Part shown: piece by piece, positions 1 through 6,029 of the stretch
Numbering within the stretch: position 1 is the stretch's first letter
How the letters are laid out: every line of letters begins with the position of its first letter
Assembly: GCA_021807065.1 (NCBI GenBank)
Contig: JAKAPO010000159.1
Location: forward strand, 1-6,104
Length of the DNA stretch: 6,104 nt
Direction: 5' to 3'
DNA from: a bacterium
GTDB taxonomy: Bacteria; Vulcanimicrobiota; Vulcanimicrobiia; Vulcanimicrobiales; Vulcanimicrobiaceae
Position numbers and translations under genes: made by a program
The notes under the pieces: generated by a model
Told to the model about the DNA's origin: nothing
The model's database searches: none
The model's input: the letters and a program-made list of their open reading frames with translations, nothing else

Positions 1-717
1 GTTGATGGTCGTTCCGTTCTGCTGTGCCAGGACTTCCGCACCGCTCACTGCACTACCAGCATTGTCTTTTACCATCCCCGCAATCGCGCCCGAAGTGGCC
101 TGCGGCGCTGCGACGAGCACCGGCTTCATCTGCCACCTTCCGCCTGAATCGATGATCGACTCCGCGGCATTGAAATCGAGGACGAACGCATACGTGTAGC
201 CACCCTGTGCAGTCAGGTTGATGTTGACTTTGATGCCCGAGGTACCGGGGCCGGTCGTGTTGTCCAGAGCGTCGTTATTGCCGAAACCGTAGGGCCCGGT
301 CGCACTAGGGATCGTCAGCGGATACGTCGTCCCGTTGATGACGACCGTCGTATTCGACGACTGCGACGTGTCGAGCACGAGGCGTACCTGCTGATAATGT
401 CCTGCCGGCAACGCGGCGCTGCCGAGCGAGAGAGGCGTCGTCTCGTAGTTGAGCAAGTTCACGGATTCCGATGGGCTGAAACTTACGATCGTTTGCGGAC
501 CGCCGGTACCAATCAACTGTACGCTCTTAATCGTGACGTTGACCGCGCGCACGGTTCCGCCCGACGTCCGGAAGGGTCCATCCATAAGGTTGAAGGACAT
601 CATCGCGCTGCCGCTCCCCGGTGACATCGAACCACCGTATCCGCCCCCACCACCCGTACAGGAAGCAAGCAGCATCGCGACCGTAATGACCGAGAGAATC
701 CTCATCTGTTTCTTCAC
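1..717 (-). CDS. DUF4382-like lipoprotein, C-terminus cut by the window edge
   Basis: The reading frame is open for 239 codons from GTG at 717 to base 1, so the C-terminus is missing. The start is chosen because GGAG at 728-725 lies 7 nt upstream and because it gives a normal signal peptide: VKKQMR, then a hydrophobic stretch, then the lipobox LLASC with Cys20 as the predicted lipidated residue. An ATG at 705 is a weaker alternative. After Cys20 comes a Gly/Ser-rich linker (about residues 21-37). A beta-rich domain follows (about 38-205): MSFNLMDGP at 40-48, VNVTIKSVQLIG at 59-70, LPAGHYQQVRLVLD at 103-116, YAFVLDFNAAESII at 176-189. The amphipathic strand, PAGxYxxVRL and late FxLDF segments resemble DUF4382 proteins of unknown function. 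The last visible part, GAIAGMVKDNAGSAVSGAEV at 210-229, looks like the start of a carboxypeptidase-regulatory-like Ig-type domain. Likely exported and membrane-anchored. It is 249 bp from argD, with no evident functional link to arginine synthesis. Confidence 0.8.
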   Translation of the reverse strand, partial: MKKQMRILSVITVAMLLASCTGGGGGYGGSMSPGSGSAMMSFNLMDGPFRTSGGTVRAVNVTIKSVQLIGTGGPQTIVSFSPSESVNLLNYETTPLSLGSAALPAGHYQQVRLVLDTSQSSNTTVVINGTTYPLTIPSATGPYGFGNNDALDNTTGPGTSGIKVNINLTAQGGYTYAFVLDFNAAESIIDSGGRWQMKPVLVAAPQATSGAIAGMVKDNAGSAVSGAEVLAQQNGTTIN

Positions 718-724
718 GCGAACA

Positions 725-728
725 CTCC
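725..728 (-). promoter_or_regulatory. Ribosome binding site of the lipoprotein gene
   Basis: On the minus strand GGAG lies 7 nt before GTG 717. This spacing selects the GTG start over the in-frame ATG at 705. It also argues against the out-of-frame ATG at 730, which overlaps the site. Confidence 0.55.
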
Positions 729-875
729 ATTGAGGGCTCACCCGCATGGCATTTGCCTTTGTTGCTATTTACCCGAACTAGCCTGACTTAACTCCCCATC
801 CGGTGCCCGCAACCATCAAGAATCCATAAAGACGAAGCGCGACCAATCCTCTCATCGGGTGCGTGTCCGGTGACT

Positions 876-963
876 TTCCTCGACCTTCGACTGCGCAGCT
901 ACGCAGCGCGCTCAGGACAGACTGTGCTCAGCGCTGACGCGCTTCGTTCGCTCGGGATGACAG
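876..963 (-). repeat. Interspersed palindromic repeat, composite copy after argD
   Basis: In plus-strand reading it begins TTTCCTCGAC and ends TTCGCTCGGGATGACAG, matching the ends of the other copies, but it is about 88 bp long instead of 50. It contains two hairpins: CTGCG/CGCAG at 891-895 and 902-906, and AGCGC/GCGCT at 930-934 and 939-943. The second half (926-946) differs at one base from 6068-6088 upstream of argH. It looks like two related units joined. It lies 3 bp beyond the argD stop codon and could act as a 3' end hairpin of the arg transcript, although no U-tract follows. Confidence 0.7.
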
Positions 964-966
964 GGC

Positions 967-2151
967 TTACGCGATGTTCGGGAGCGAGGCGGCGATTATC
1001 TCGATCGCGCGGCTGACCTCATCTTCGCTGATGATCAACGGTGGAGCAAAGCGCAGCGTGTTGCCGCCGGCGGTGCCGATGAGGAGTCCGCGCCCGCGCG
1101 CGGCGGCTTGAACCGCCTTCGCCTTGTGCGGTTCCTTCACGGGAACGCCGAGCAGTAGTCCAAGGCCACGCGGCGCACCGAAGACGGTTGCATATTCTGC
1201 TGCGAGACCGTGCAGCGCGGTGCACAGTTGCGCGGAGCGAGCGCGCACGTTCTCCTCGAGGTTGGTTTCGTCTCGTACGCGCAGGTGCGCGAGGGCCGCG
1301 GCTGCCGGGACCGGCGAGCCGCCAAAAGTGGAGCCATGATCGCCGTAATGGAATGCATCCGCAGCACGTTCACCGACGAGCATCGCACCGATCGGCAAAC
1401 CGTTGGCGAGCGCCTTCGCCATCGTGACGACGTCCGGCCGAACGCCAAAATACTCGAAGGCGAACAGCGGGCCGAGCCGGCCCATACCGCATTGGATTTC
1501 GTCGAAGATCAGGAGCGCGCCGCGTTCGTCGCAGAGCCGCCGCGCTTCGCGCAGGAACCCTGAATCAGCCGGGTGGACGCCGCTCTCGCCCTGCACCGGC
1601 TCTATCAACACTGCCGCCACGCGCTCGTCGAGTTTCCTTTCCAGATCGGCGACATCGTTGAAGCGCACGAACGCGAAGCCGGGTGGCAGCGGGGCGAAGC
1701 CTTCGCGGTATCTCGGATTGTCGGTAGCGGCGAGCGCTCCCAGCGTTCTTCCGTGGAATGAGCCGGTGCACGCGAGGATCGTGGTGCGGCGCAACTCGCT
1801 GCGGCGAAATGCTGCCTTGCGCGCGAGTTTGATTGCCGCTTCAATTGCCTCCGCTCCCGAGTTGCAGAAAAAGACCCTCGACATTCCCGAACGCCGCGCG
1901 AGTTCGCGCGCCAGGATTCCCGCGGGTTCGTGGGAGTAGAGGTTGCTTGCGTGAACGAGGCGGCGTGCTTGATCTTCTACCGCTTCCGCAATTGCGGGGT
2001 GCGTGTGGCCGAGGGCGCAGACCGCAATTCCGGCGATGCAGTCGAGGTAGCGCTTGCCATCCTCGTCGACGAGTTCGCAGCCATGGCCAGAGACGATGGT
2101 GATCGGCGCACGGTCGTAGACGGGAAGGAGGGCGTCAGGCAGCGTCTTCAT
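967..2151 (-). CDS. argD: Acetylornithine aminotransferase ArgD
   Basis: A 394-residue class-III PLP-dependent aminotransferase, full length for ArgD (about 375-405). It transfers an amino group from glutamate to N-acetylglutamate semialdehyde, giving N-acetylornithine in the cytoplasm. Visible landmarks: the N-terminal LDCIAGIAVCALGHTHP (36-52), the cofactor-phosphate loop NSGAEA (97-102), SFHGRT (131-136) for PLP stacking, EPVQGE (184-189), FDEIQCGMGR (216-225) with Asp217 contacting the pyridine nitrogen, the Schiff-base Lys246 in MAKALANGLPIGAM, STFGG (274-278), and Arg367 in TLRFAPPL for substrate carboxylate binding. GIAVxALGH and the arg context favour ArgD over related ornithine or 4-aminobutyrate aminotransferases. 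Bifunctional succinyldiaminopimelate activity, known in some ArgD proteins, cannot be excluded. The ATG start has GAGGGAGG just upstream, supplied by the repeat at 2152-2203. argD lies 158 bp after argJ, the largest gap in the cluster, so an internal promoter is possible. Confidence 0.95.
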   Translation of the reverse strand: MKTLPDALLPVYDRAPITIVSGHGCELVDEDGKRYLDCIAGIAVCALGHTHPAIAEAVEDQARRLVHASNLYSHEPAGILARELARRSGMSRVFFCNSGAEAIEAAIKLARKAAFRRSELRRTTILACTGSFHGRTLGALAATDNPRYREGFAPLPPGFAFVRFNDVADLERKLDERVAAVLIEPVQGESGVHPADSGFLREARRLCDERGALLIFDEIQCGMGRLGPLFAFEYFGVRPDVVTMAKALANGLPIGAMLVGERAADAFHYGDHGSTFGGSPVPAAAALAHLRVRDETNLEENVRARSAQLCTALHGLAAEYATVFGAPRGLGLLLGVPVKEPHKAKAVQAAARGRGLLIGTAGGNTLRFAPPLIISEDEVSRAIEIIAASLPNIA

Positions 2152-2203
2152 GCGCCTCCCTCGACGTCGCGCACGCTCTCGCGTGCGCTCGCTCGGGATG
2201 ACA
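2152..2203 (-). repeat. Interspersed palindromic repeat between argJ and argD
   Basis: In plus-strand reading it runs from GCGCCTCCCTCGACGTC to CTCGGGATGACA. The core is a perfect 8-bp stem with a 4-base loop: GCGCACGC (2169-2176), TCTC, GCGTGCGC (2181-2188). The stem sequence differs from that at 4569-4588 at two paired positions, and both changes keep pairing. The minus strand of this copy is stop-free in all three frames. Confidence 0.85.
2155..2162 (-). promoter_or_regulatory. Ribosome binding site of argD, part of a repeat
   Basis: On the minus strand GAGGGAGG precedes ATG 2151. The distal GAGG is 7 nt from the start codon. The same bases form the conserved end of the palindromic repeat, so the repeat provides the argD translation signal. 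Confidence 0.6.
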
Positions 2204-2266
2204 AGCGACGGCGCTTGCGTCGACAGTGTCGGGATGACAAATGCTGGCGTTTCCGTCGACCAAATG
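2195..2266 (-). repeat. Two degenerate 36-bp direct repeat units
   Basis: GGGATGACAA occurs at 2195-2204 and again at 2231-2240, each followed by a related GGCG(C/T)TT(G/C)CGTCGAC stretch. By eye, 23 of the first 30 positions agree. The first unit starts inside the palindromic repeat at 2152-2203, so that repeat's outer end seems to have been duplicated in tandem. In the rest of the argJ-argD gap, to 2309, I see only a 6-bp hairpin, CCGCGC/GCGCGG at 2272-2286, without a T-run. Confidence 0.6.
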
Positions 2267-2309
2267 GAGGGCCGCGCGGAGCGCGGGCAATCTTTTCGCG
2301 CGTACGGGG

Positions 2310-3596
2310 CTACGTTCTATAGCTTGCATTGATTCTCACGTAGTCGCGGGAGAGGTCGCAGCACCAGCCGGTCGCTTCGGCACTGCCGATTCCTAGGCAC
2401 AGCTCGACGTCGACATTCGTCTCTTCCAACTCTCTGTGCGCTTCGGCCTCCGATAGCGTCTCGACGCCGCCGGTCTCGACCCACATCTTGCCACCAAGAA
2501 GCAGCGACCACTTCTGCGGATCGATGCCGGCGCGCGCGGCTCCTGCGGCCGAGAGAATGCGTCCCCAGTTGGGATCTTCACCGTAGAGCGCGGTCTTGAC
2601 GAGGTTGCTGTTGGTGATCGCGCGCGCAACGGTGCGCGCTTGAGCGACGTCGCGGGCCCCGGTTACGCGTACGGTCAGCGTCTTCGTTGCGCCTTCGCCA
2701 TCGGCTACCATGGCGTGCGCGAGGTCGAGGCAAACGCGTCGCAACGCCTCGACGAACTCGGGAGGAGCTTCGTTCTCGCCGGCCGGCGCGAACGCGTAGA
2801 CGGCGTCGTTGGTCGACATGTCGCCATCGACCGAGATCATGTTGAAGCTCTCGTCGACGGCGGGAGCGAGGGCGTTCTGCAACGCAACGCGCGAGAGCGG
2901 TAGGTCCGTTGCGATGAACGCGAGCATGGTCGCCATCGACGGAGCGATCATCCCCGATCCCTTTGCAATGCCGCCGACGACGCACTTCGTCTTGCCGCGA
3001 TAGAACGCGTAGGCGGCCATCTTCGGCACGCGGTCGGTCGTCATGATCGCCTCGGCGGCGTCATGGGCCGATTTTCCGCCGCTATCGAGCTGCCCGACAG
3101 CACGCTCGAGGCCTTTTTGCAGCCGATCCATCGGCAGCAGCACGCCGATGACGCCGGTCGAGGCAACGACGACTTGTCTCGCAGAGATTTTCAACAGCGC
3201 TGCCGTTTGGCGCGCCGTCGCGCGGGCATCGCGCATGCCACGATCGCCGGTCGCCGCGTTGGCGCAACCCGAGTTGCAGACGAGGGCGCGCATCGTAGAG
3301 CCGGATGCTTCCAAATGTTCCGCACTCACCAGGAGCGGCGCGGCCTTGATTTCGTTTGTAGTGATCACCGACGCGCAGACTTGCGGCGCGTCGAATGCGA
3401 CGAGCGCGAGATCGCGTTTGCGCGGTTTGATGCCCGCGTGCACGCCGGAGAGGCGGACGCCCGGCACGCAGCCGAGTCCACCGCGCACGGCGAGGAGGCG
3501 AGGCGCACCGTTGGTGGCGCCTCCCTCAACGTCGCCCAGGCGCTTATGCGTTCGGCCTCGCTCGGGATGACGGCTAGGCGACGATCGCGCGCTCAT
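2310..3596 (-). CDS. argJ: Glutamate N-acetyltransferase / ornithine acetyltransferase ArgJ
   Basis: ArgJ moves acetyl from N-acetylornithine to glutamate, closing the acetyl cycle; some family members also use acetyl-CoA, which the sequence does not settle. It is an Ntn-fold enzyme that cuts itself before a catalytic threonine. That site is clear in KGSGMIAPSMATMLAFIATD, cleavage expected between Ala222 and Thr223. Other landmarks: AGIKPRKRDLAL (54-65), TTNEIKAAP (79-87), CNSGCANAATG (107-117), STGVIG (146-151, oxyanion hole), MTTD (185-188), VDGDMSTND (256-264), EDPNWGRILSAAG (340-352) and the C-terminal end NASYRT. The 428 residues slightly exceed the usual 385-410. The excess is N-terminal: family similarity starts only near residue 38, and residues about 9-27 are translated from the repeat at 3516-3571. 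ATG 3596 is the only upstream ATG and overlaps argC by 23 bp; AGGA lies just before it. GTG at 3488 or 3467 would remove the extension but lacks a good Shine-Dalgarno site. Confidence 0.94.
   Translation of the reverse strand: MSARSSPSRHPERGRTHKRLGDVEGGATNGAPRLLAVRGGLGCVPGVRLSGVHAGIKPRKRDLALVAFDAPQVCASVITTNEIKAAPLLVSAEHLEASGSTMRALVCNSGCANAATGDRGMRDARATARQTAALLKISARQVVVASTGVIGVLLPMDRLQKGLERAVGQLDSGGKSAHDAAEAIMTTDRVPKMAAYAFYRGKTKCVVGGIAKGSGMIAPSMATMLAFIATDLPLSRVALQNALAPAVDESFNMISVDGDMSTNDAVYAFAPAGENEAPPEFVEALRRVCLDLAHAMVADGEGATKTLTVRVTGARDVAQARTVARAITNSNLVKTALYGEDPNWGRILSAAGAARAGIDPQKWSLLLGGKMWVETGGVETLSEAEAHRELEETNVDVELCLGIGSAEATGWCCDLSRDYVRINASYRT
3516..3571 (-). repeat. Interspersed palindromic repeat at the argC-argJ junction
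   Basis: In plus-strand reading it begins GGCGCCTCCCTCAACGTC and ends GCCTCGCTCGGGATGAC, 2 bp from the argC stop codon. The central hairpin is degenerate compared with the other copies: GCGC-TTAT-GCG with G-T wobbles further out. It lies inside the annotated argJ frame, read as SRHPERGRTHKRLGDVEGG. Confidence 0.8.
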
Positions 3597-4533
3597 GGAG
3601 TCCTGTCTCTTCGGAATAACCCAGCATCACGTTGAGATTCTGCACCGCCTGGCCCGCGGCGCCTTTGCCGAGATTGTCGACCGCGCAGAGCACGCGAATC
3701 GCGTTACCTTTCATACCGGCGTGTATCTCCACGTCGTTCGTTCGGGCGATGGCCGCCGTGCTTGGTGCCTTCGTCGTCTCGAGCAGACGTATGAAGGGGC
3801 TGCAAGCGTAGGCTTCCTCGAAGGCGGCGCGCACGTGCGCCTCGGACGGCGGTTTTTCGTAGAGCGCGTAGACGTCGGCGAGCAACCCTCGCGATAGCGG
3901 CACGACGTGCGGCGTGAAGAGCAATGGCGCGGAGAGGCCATGCACGTCGAGCGCGCGTTGCATCTCCGGTTCATGGCGGTGTCCTTCCAAGCCGTAGGGA
4001 CGAATCTCTTCCGTCACTTCCGCGTAGAGCGCGCCCACGCTGGGATTGCGGCCGGCGCCGGTGATGCCGCTCTTCGCGTCGACGATCCATTGCAGCGGCG
4101 GACCAAAACGCGCGAGCGGCAGCATCGCCAGGAGCGCGGCCGTCGCGTAGCATCCCGGATTGGCGACGAGATTCGCCGATGCGAGCGCGGCGCGATTCCA
4201 TTCCGTCAATCCGTAGACGGCGCGATCGTCGAGTCTGAAGTCGGAGGAGAGATCGATGACGCGAACCTTCGCGTCGAGCAGCGCATTGATGAGTTCCTTC
4301 GCCTCACCGTGGCCGCCGGCTGAGACGACGACGTCGCCCGCGCGTGCGTTTTCAATGACGCTTTCCTTATCGAATTGCAGCGGCGATCTGCGCAGCAGCG
4401 GAAAGTGGTCGCCAACGCGTTCGCCAGCGTGGCTGCGGCTTTCTAGCACGCCGAGTTGCGCCGGATGTCTTTCAAGCAAGCGTATTGCCTCGGCAGCGGC
4501 ATAGCCACTCGCGCCCCAAATGTGGACTTTCAC
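3574..4533 (-). CDS. argC: N-acetyl-gamma-glutamyl-phosphate reductase ArgC
   Basis: ArgC reduces N-acetylglutamyl-5-phosphate with NADPH to the semialdehyde that ArgD uses. From GTG 4533 the product is 319 residues, within the family's usual length. Landmarks: nucleotide-binding GASGY (7-11), SAGGHGEA (71-78), DLSSDFR (94-100), YGLTEWNR (107-114), the catalytic Cys128 in NPGCYAT, SGITGAGR (155-162), GHRHEPEM (184-191) carrying the conserved active-site histidine, TPHVVPLSRG (207-216) and NLGKGAAGQAVQNLN (287-301). The frame stays open to an ATG at 4710, but that would add 59 residues. These derive from the argH 3' end and the repeat at 4551-4603, and the conserved protein begins exactly at the GTG (VKVHIWGASGY). 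The GTG overlaps the argH stop as GTGA, a typical translational-coupling arrangement. A weak GAGG lies 11 nt upstream. Confidence 0.95.
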   Translation of the reverse strand: MKVHIWGASGYAAAEAIRLLERHPAQLGVLESRSHAGERVGDHFPLLRRSPLQFDKESVIENARAGDVVVSAGGHGEAKELINALLDAKVRVIDLSSDFRLDDRAVYGLTEWNRAALASANLVANPGCYATAALLAMLPLARFGPPLQWIVDAKSGITGAGRNPSVGALYAEVTEEIRPYGLEGHRHEPEMQRALDVHGLSAPLLFTPHVVPLSRGLLADVYALYEKPPSEAHVRAAFEEAYACSPFIRLLETTKAPSTAAIARTNDVEIHAGMKGNAIRVLCAVDNLGKGAAGQAVQNLNVMLGYSEETGLHERAIVA

Positions 4534-6029
4534 TCTCGCATATGCCTCGAGGCGCTTCCCTCGACGTCGTGCGCGCTTTTGCGCGCACTCGCTCGGGATG
4601 ACAAACCGGGGTTTCGCTCGATGGAAAGAGATGAAAGGTGGCTCCGCTCGATGGCAAGAGACGAAAGGGATTTCCTCACTTCCGTGGGGCTCGTTGAGCC
4701 GATGGTGCACTTTGCGTTCACAGAGGACCGCGCGTCGAGTGGCGCGTCAAGCGTGCGTACCCCGGCTTCGCTTGCCAGTTCGTGAAGATCCTCTTCGCAG
4801 AGCGGGCGGTGCTCGCGCTCCGCTCTCGCGACCGCACGTCCCACCATCTCGTGGGCGCGGCGTGCGGAGATGCCGGAGAGAATCAATGCGTCGGCAATAT
4901 CGGTTGCGACAGCGTAGCCGTCGGCAGCGAGCGCGTTCATGCGATCGCGGTCGAACTGCACGCCGGCAAGAGCGCGCGCGAACGCGCGAAGCGTTGCGTG
5001 GCCGTGCTCGATCGTTGCGATCGCCAGCCTCTTCGTCTGTTGGAGATCGCGGTGGTACGACAGTGGGAGGCCGCAGAGCGTCGCGAGCGCGCCTGCATAG
5101 GTGCCGGTGAGTTCTGCGGCGGTGGCGCGCACGAGTTCGAACGGATCGGGGTTGCGTTTCTGCGGCATGAGGCTCGAGCCGGTCGATGCTGCGTCGCCGA
5201 GGTTCGCGTAGCCGAAGGCGGGCGTACACCAGATGACGAGCTCAGCCGCGATGCGCGAGGCATCTATTGCTGCACGTACGAACGCATGCGCGACATCGAG
5301 GATCGCGTCGCGGTTACCGATCGCATCCATCGCATTACGGGATGGGGCAGCGAAGCCCAGTTCGCGCGCCGGCGTCTCGCGGTCGAGCGGCAGCGTTGAT
5401 CCCGCGACCGCGCCCGAACCCAATGGGCACGATTCACGCGTTGCATCGCGCGCTACCGAGAAACGTTTCGCCGCGCGCGCAAATCCTTCGGCCGCGGCGA
5501 TGAGCCAAAACGCGAGCAGCGCGGGTTGCGCAGGCTGCCAATGCGTCGTCGCGCAGAGCAACGTTCCGGCGCCAAGCTCCTCCTTCGCACGCTCGGTGAG
5601 CTCGCGCACGACTTCGAGCGCGGCCGCCTGCCCCTCCTCCGCGCGTGCTCGTCCATAGAGCAGCAGCGTCGTCGCGACCTGGTCGTTGCGACTGCGCCCG
5701 GCGTGGAGCCACTCGCCTTCGCCGTTTGGGCAGAGCTCGCGCACCCGCGCGTCAATCGCGCCGTGGATATCCTCCACGCCTGCTCTTGCGAAGGCGGCGA
5801 AGTCACCGGCGTCGATCTCGTCCTTGACCTGTGCGAGTGCCTTGCGCAGCGCACGCTCCGTGGTGGCGTCGATGATTTTTCCCGTGGCGAGCGCAGAGAC
5901 ATGCGCTTGCGAGGTGCGTACATCGAAGGACGCAAGCACGAGGTCGTCGTCGAGGGATGATCCGAAGGCAACGAGTGCGGCGTCGGGTTCTTCCGTGAAG
6001 CGTCCACCCCACTGCAAAGTTTTGGCCAT
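4530..6029 (-). CDS. argH: Argininosuccinate lyase ArgH with a repeat-encoded C-terminal tail
   Basis: ArgH cleaves argininosuccinate to arginine and fumarate, the last step of the pathway. It belongs to the fumarase/aspartase superfamily and acts as a homotetramer. Residues, numbered from ATG 6029: WGGRF (7-11), EDIHGAIDARV (86-96), HAGRSRNDQ (109-117), THWQPAQP (162-169) with the histidine corresponding to the conserved active-site His, and the family signature GSSLMPQKRNPD (284-295) on the mobile loop that carries the catalytic serine. The usual ArgH ending SSVNAKCTIGSTSPTEVRKSL stops near residue 455, close to the normal 455-470. The remaining 44 or so residues are extra. They come from two 30-bp tandem units and the repeat at 4551-4603. 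ATG 6029 is preferred over an adjacent TTG at 6032 because it starts MAKTLQWGGRF and overlaps an upstream TGA. The stop overlaps argC by 4 nt. Confidence 0.95.
   Translation of the reverse strand: MAKTLQWGGRFTEEPDAALVAFGSSLDDDLVLASFDVRTSQAHVSALATGKIIDATTERALRKALAQVKDEIDAGDFAAFARAGVEDIHGAIDARVRELCPNGEGEWLHAGRSRNDQVATTLLLYGRARAEEGQAAALEVVRELTERAKEELGAGTLLCATTHWQPAQPALLAFWLIAAAEGFARAAKRFSVARDATRESCPLGSGAVAGSTLPLDRETPARELGFAAPSRNAMDAIGNRDAILDVAHAFVRAAIDASRIAAELVIWCTPAFGYANLGDAASTGSSLMPQKRNPDPFELVRATAAELTGTYAGALATLCGLPLSYHRDLQQTKRLAIATIEHGHATLRAFARALAGVQFDRDRMNALAADGYAVATDIADALILSGISARRAHEMVGRAVARAEREHRPLCEEDLHELASEAGVRTLDAPLDARSSVNAKCTIGSTSPTEVRKSLSSLAIERSHLSSLSIERNPGLSSRASARKSAHDVEGSASRHMRE
4551..4603 (-). 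repeat. Interspersed palindromic repeat in the argH 3' end
   Basis: In plus-strand reading it runs from GGCGCTTCCCTCGACGTCG to CTCGGGATGACA. The first 19 bases are identical to 6050-6068. The core is a perfect 8-bp stem and 4-base loop: GTGCGCGC (4569-4576), TTTT, GCGCGCAC (4581-4588). It lies wholly within the argH frame, 17 bp upstream of the argC start, and its minus strand is open in all three frames. Confidence 0.88.
4610..4668 (-). repeat. Two 30-bp tandem units in the argH tail
   Basis: Units start at 4610 and 4640; over 29 aligned bases they differ at 4. The shared core in plus-strand reading is CGCTCGATGG(A/C)AAGAGA. The 30-bp period is ten codons, so ArgH gains two similar decapeptides (SLSIERNP and SLAIERSH). 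The pair directly abuts the palindromic repeat at 4551-4603 and was probably acquired or expanded with it. Confidence 0.75.

Larger units (their letters stand above)
718..966. other. Intergenic region between argD and the lipoprotein gene
   Basis: The 249-bp gap holds a composite palindromic repeat (876-963, listed separately) beside the argD stop. It also holds a visibly less GC-rich stretch, about 745-850, which is where a promoter for the lipoprotein gene would be expected. I found no convincing -35/-10 pair there; the best AT-rich candidate, TAAATA in minus-strand reading, lacks a good -35 at proper spacing. No hairpin followed by a T-run marks an intrinsic terminator for the arg operon. 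Confidence 0.5.

Noticed and set aside
640..662. C-rich tract as a phase-variation site in the lipoprotein
   Set aside because: The longest homopolymer is only five bases and the run simply encodes the glycine linker after the lipid-modified cysteine.
527..730. Minus-strand 67-codon frame from ATG 730
   Set aside because: It is out of frame with the lipoprotein gene, its ATG overlaps that gene's ribosome binding site, and the peptide has no recognisable character.
2272..2286. GC-rich 6-bp hairpin after argJ as a terminator
   Set aside because: No T-run follows on the transcribed strand and argD continues downstream, so intrinsic termination is not supported.
3063..3635. Long plus-strand frame of 190 codons, and a similar one at 1403-1939
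   Set aside because: Both are antisense to argJ or argD, show no family motifs, and are expected in GC-rich DNA opposite real genes.
4534..4710. 59-residue N-terminal extension of ArgC from ATG 4710
   Set aside because: It overlaps the argH 3' end and translates repeat DNA. Conserved ArgC sequence begins exactly at GTG 4533.
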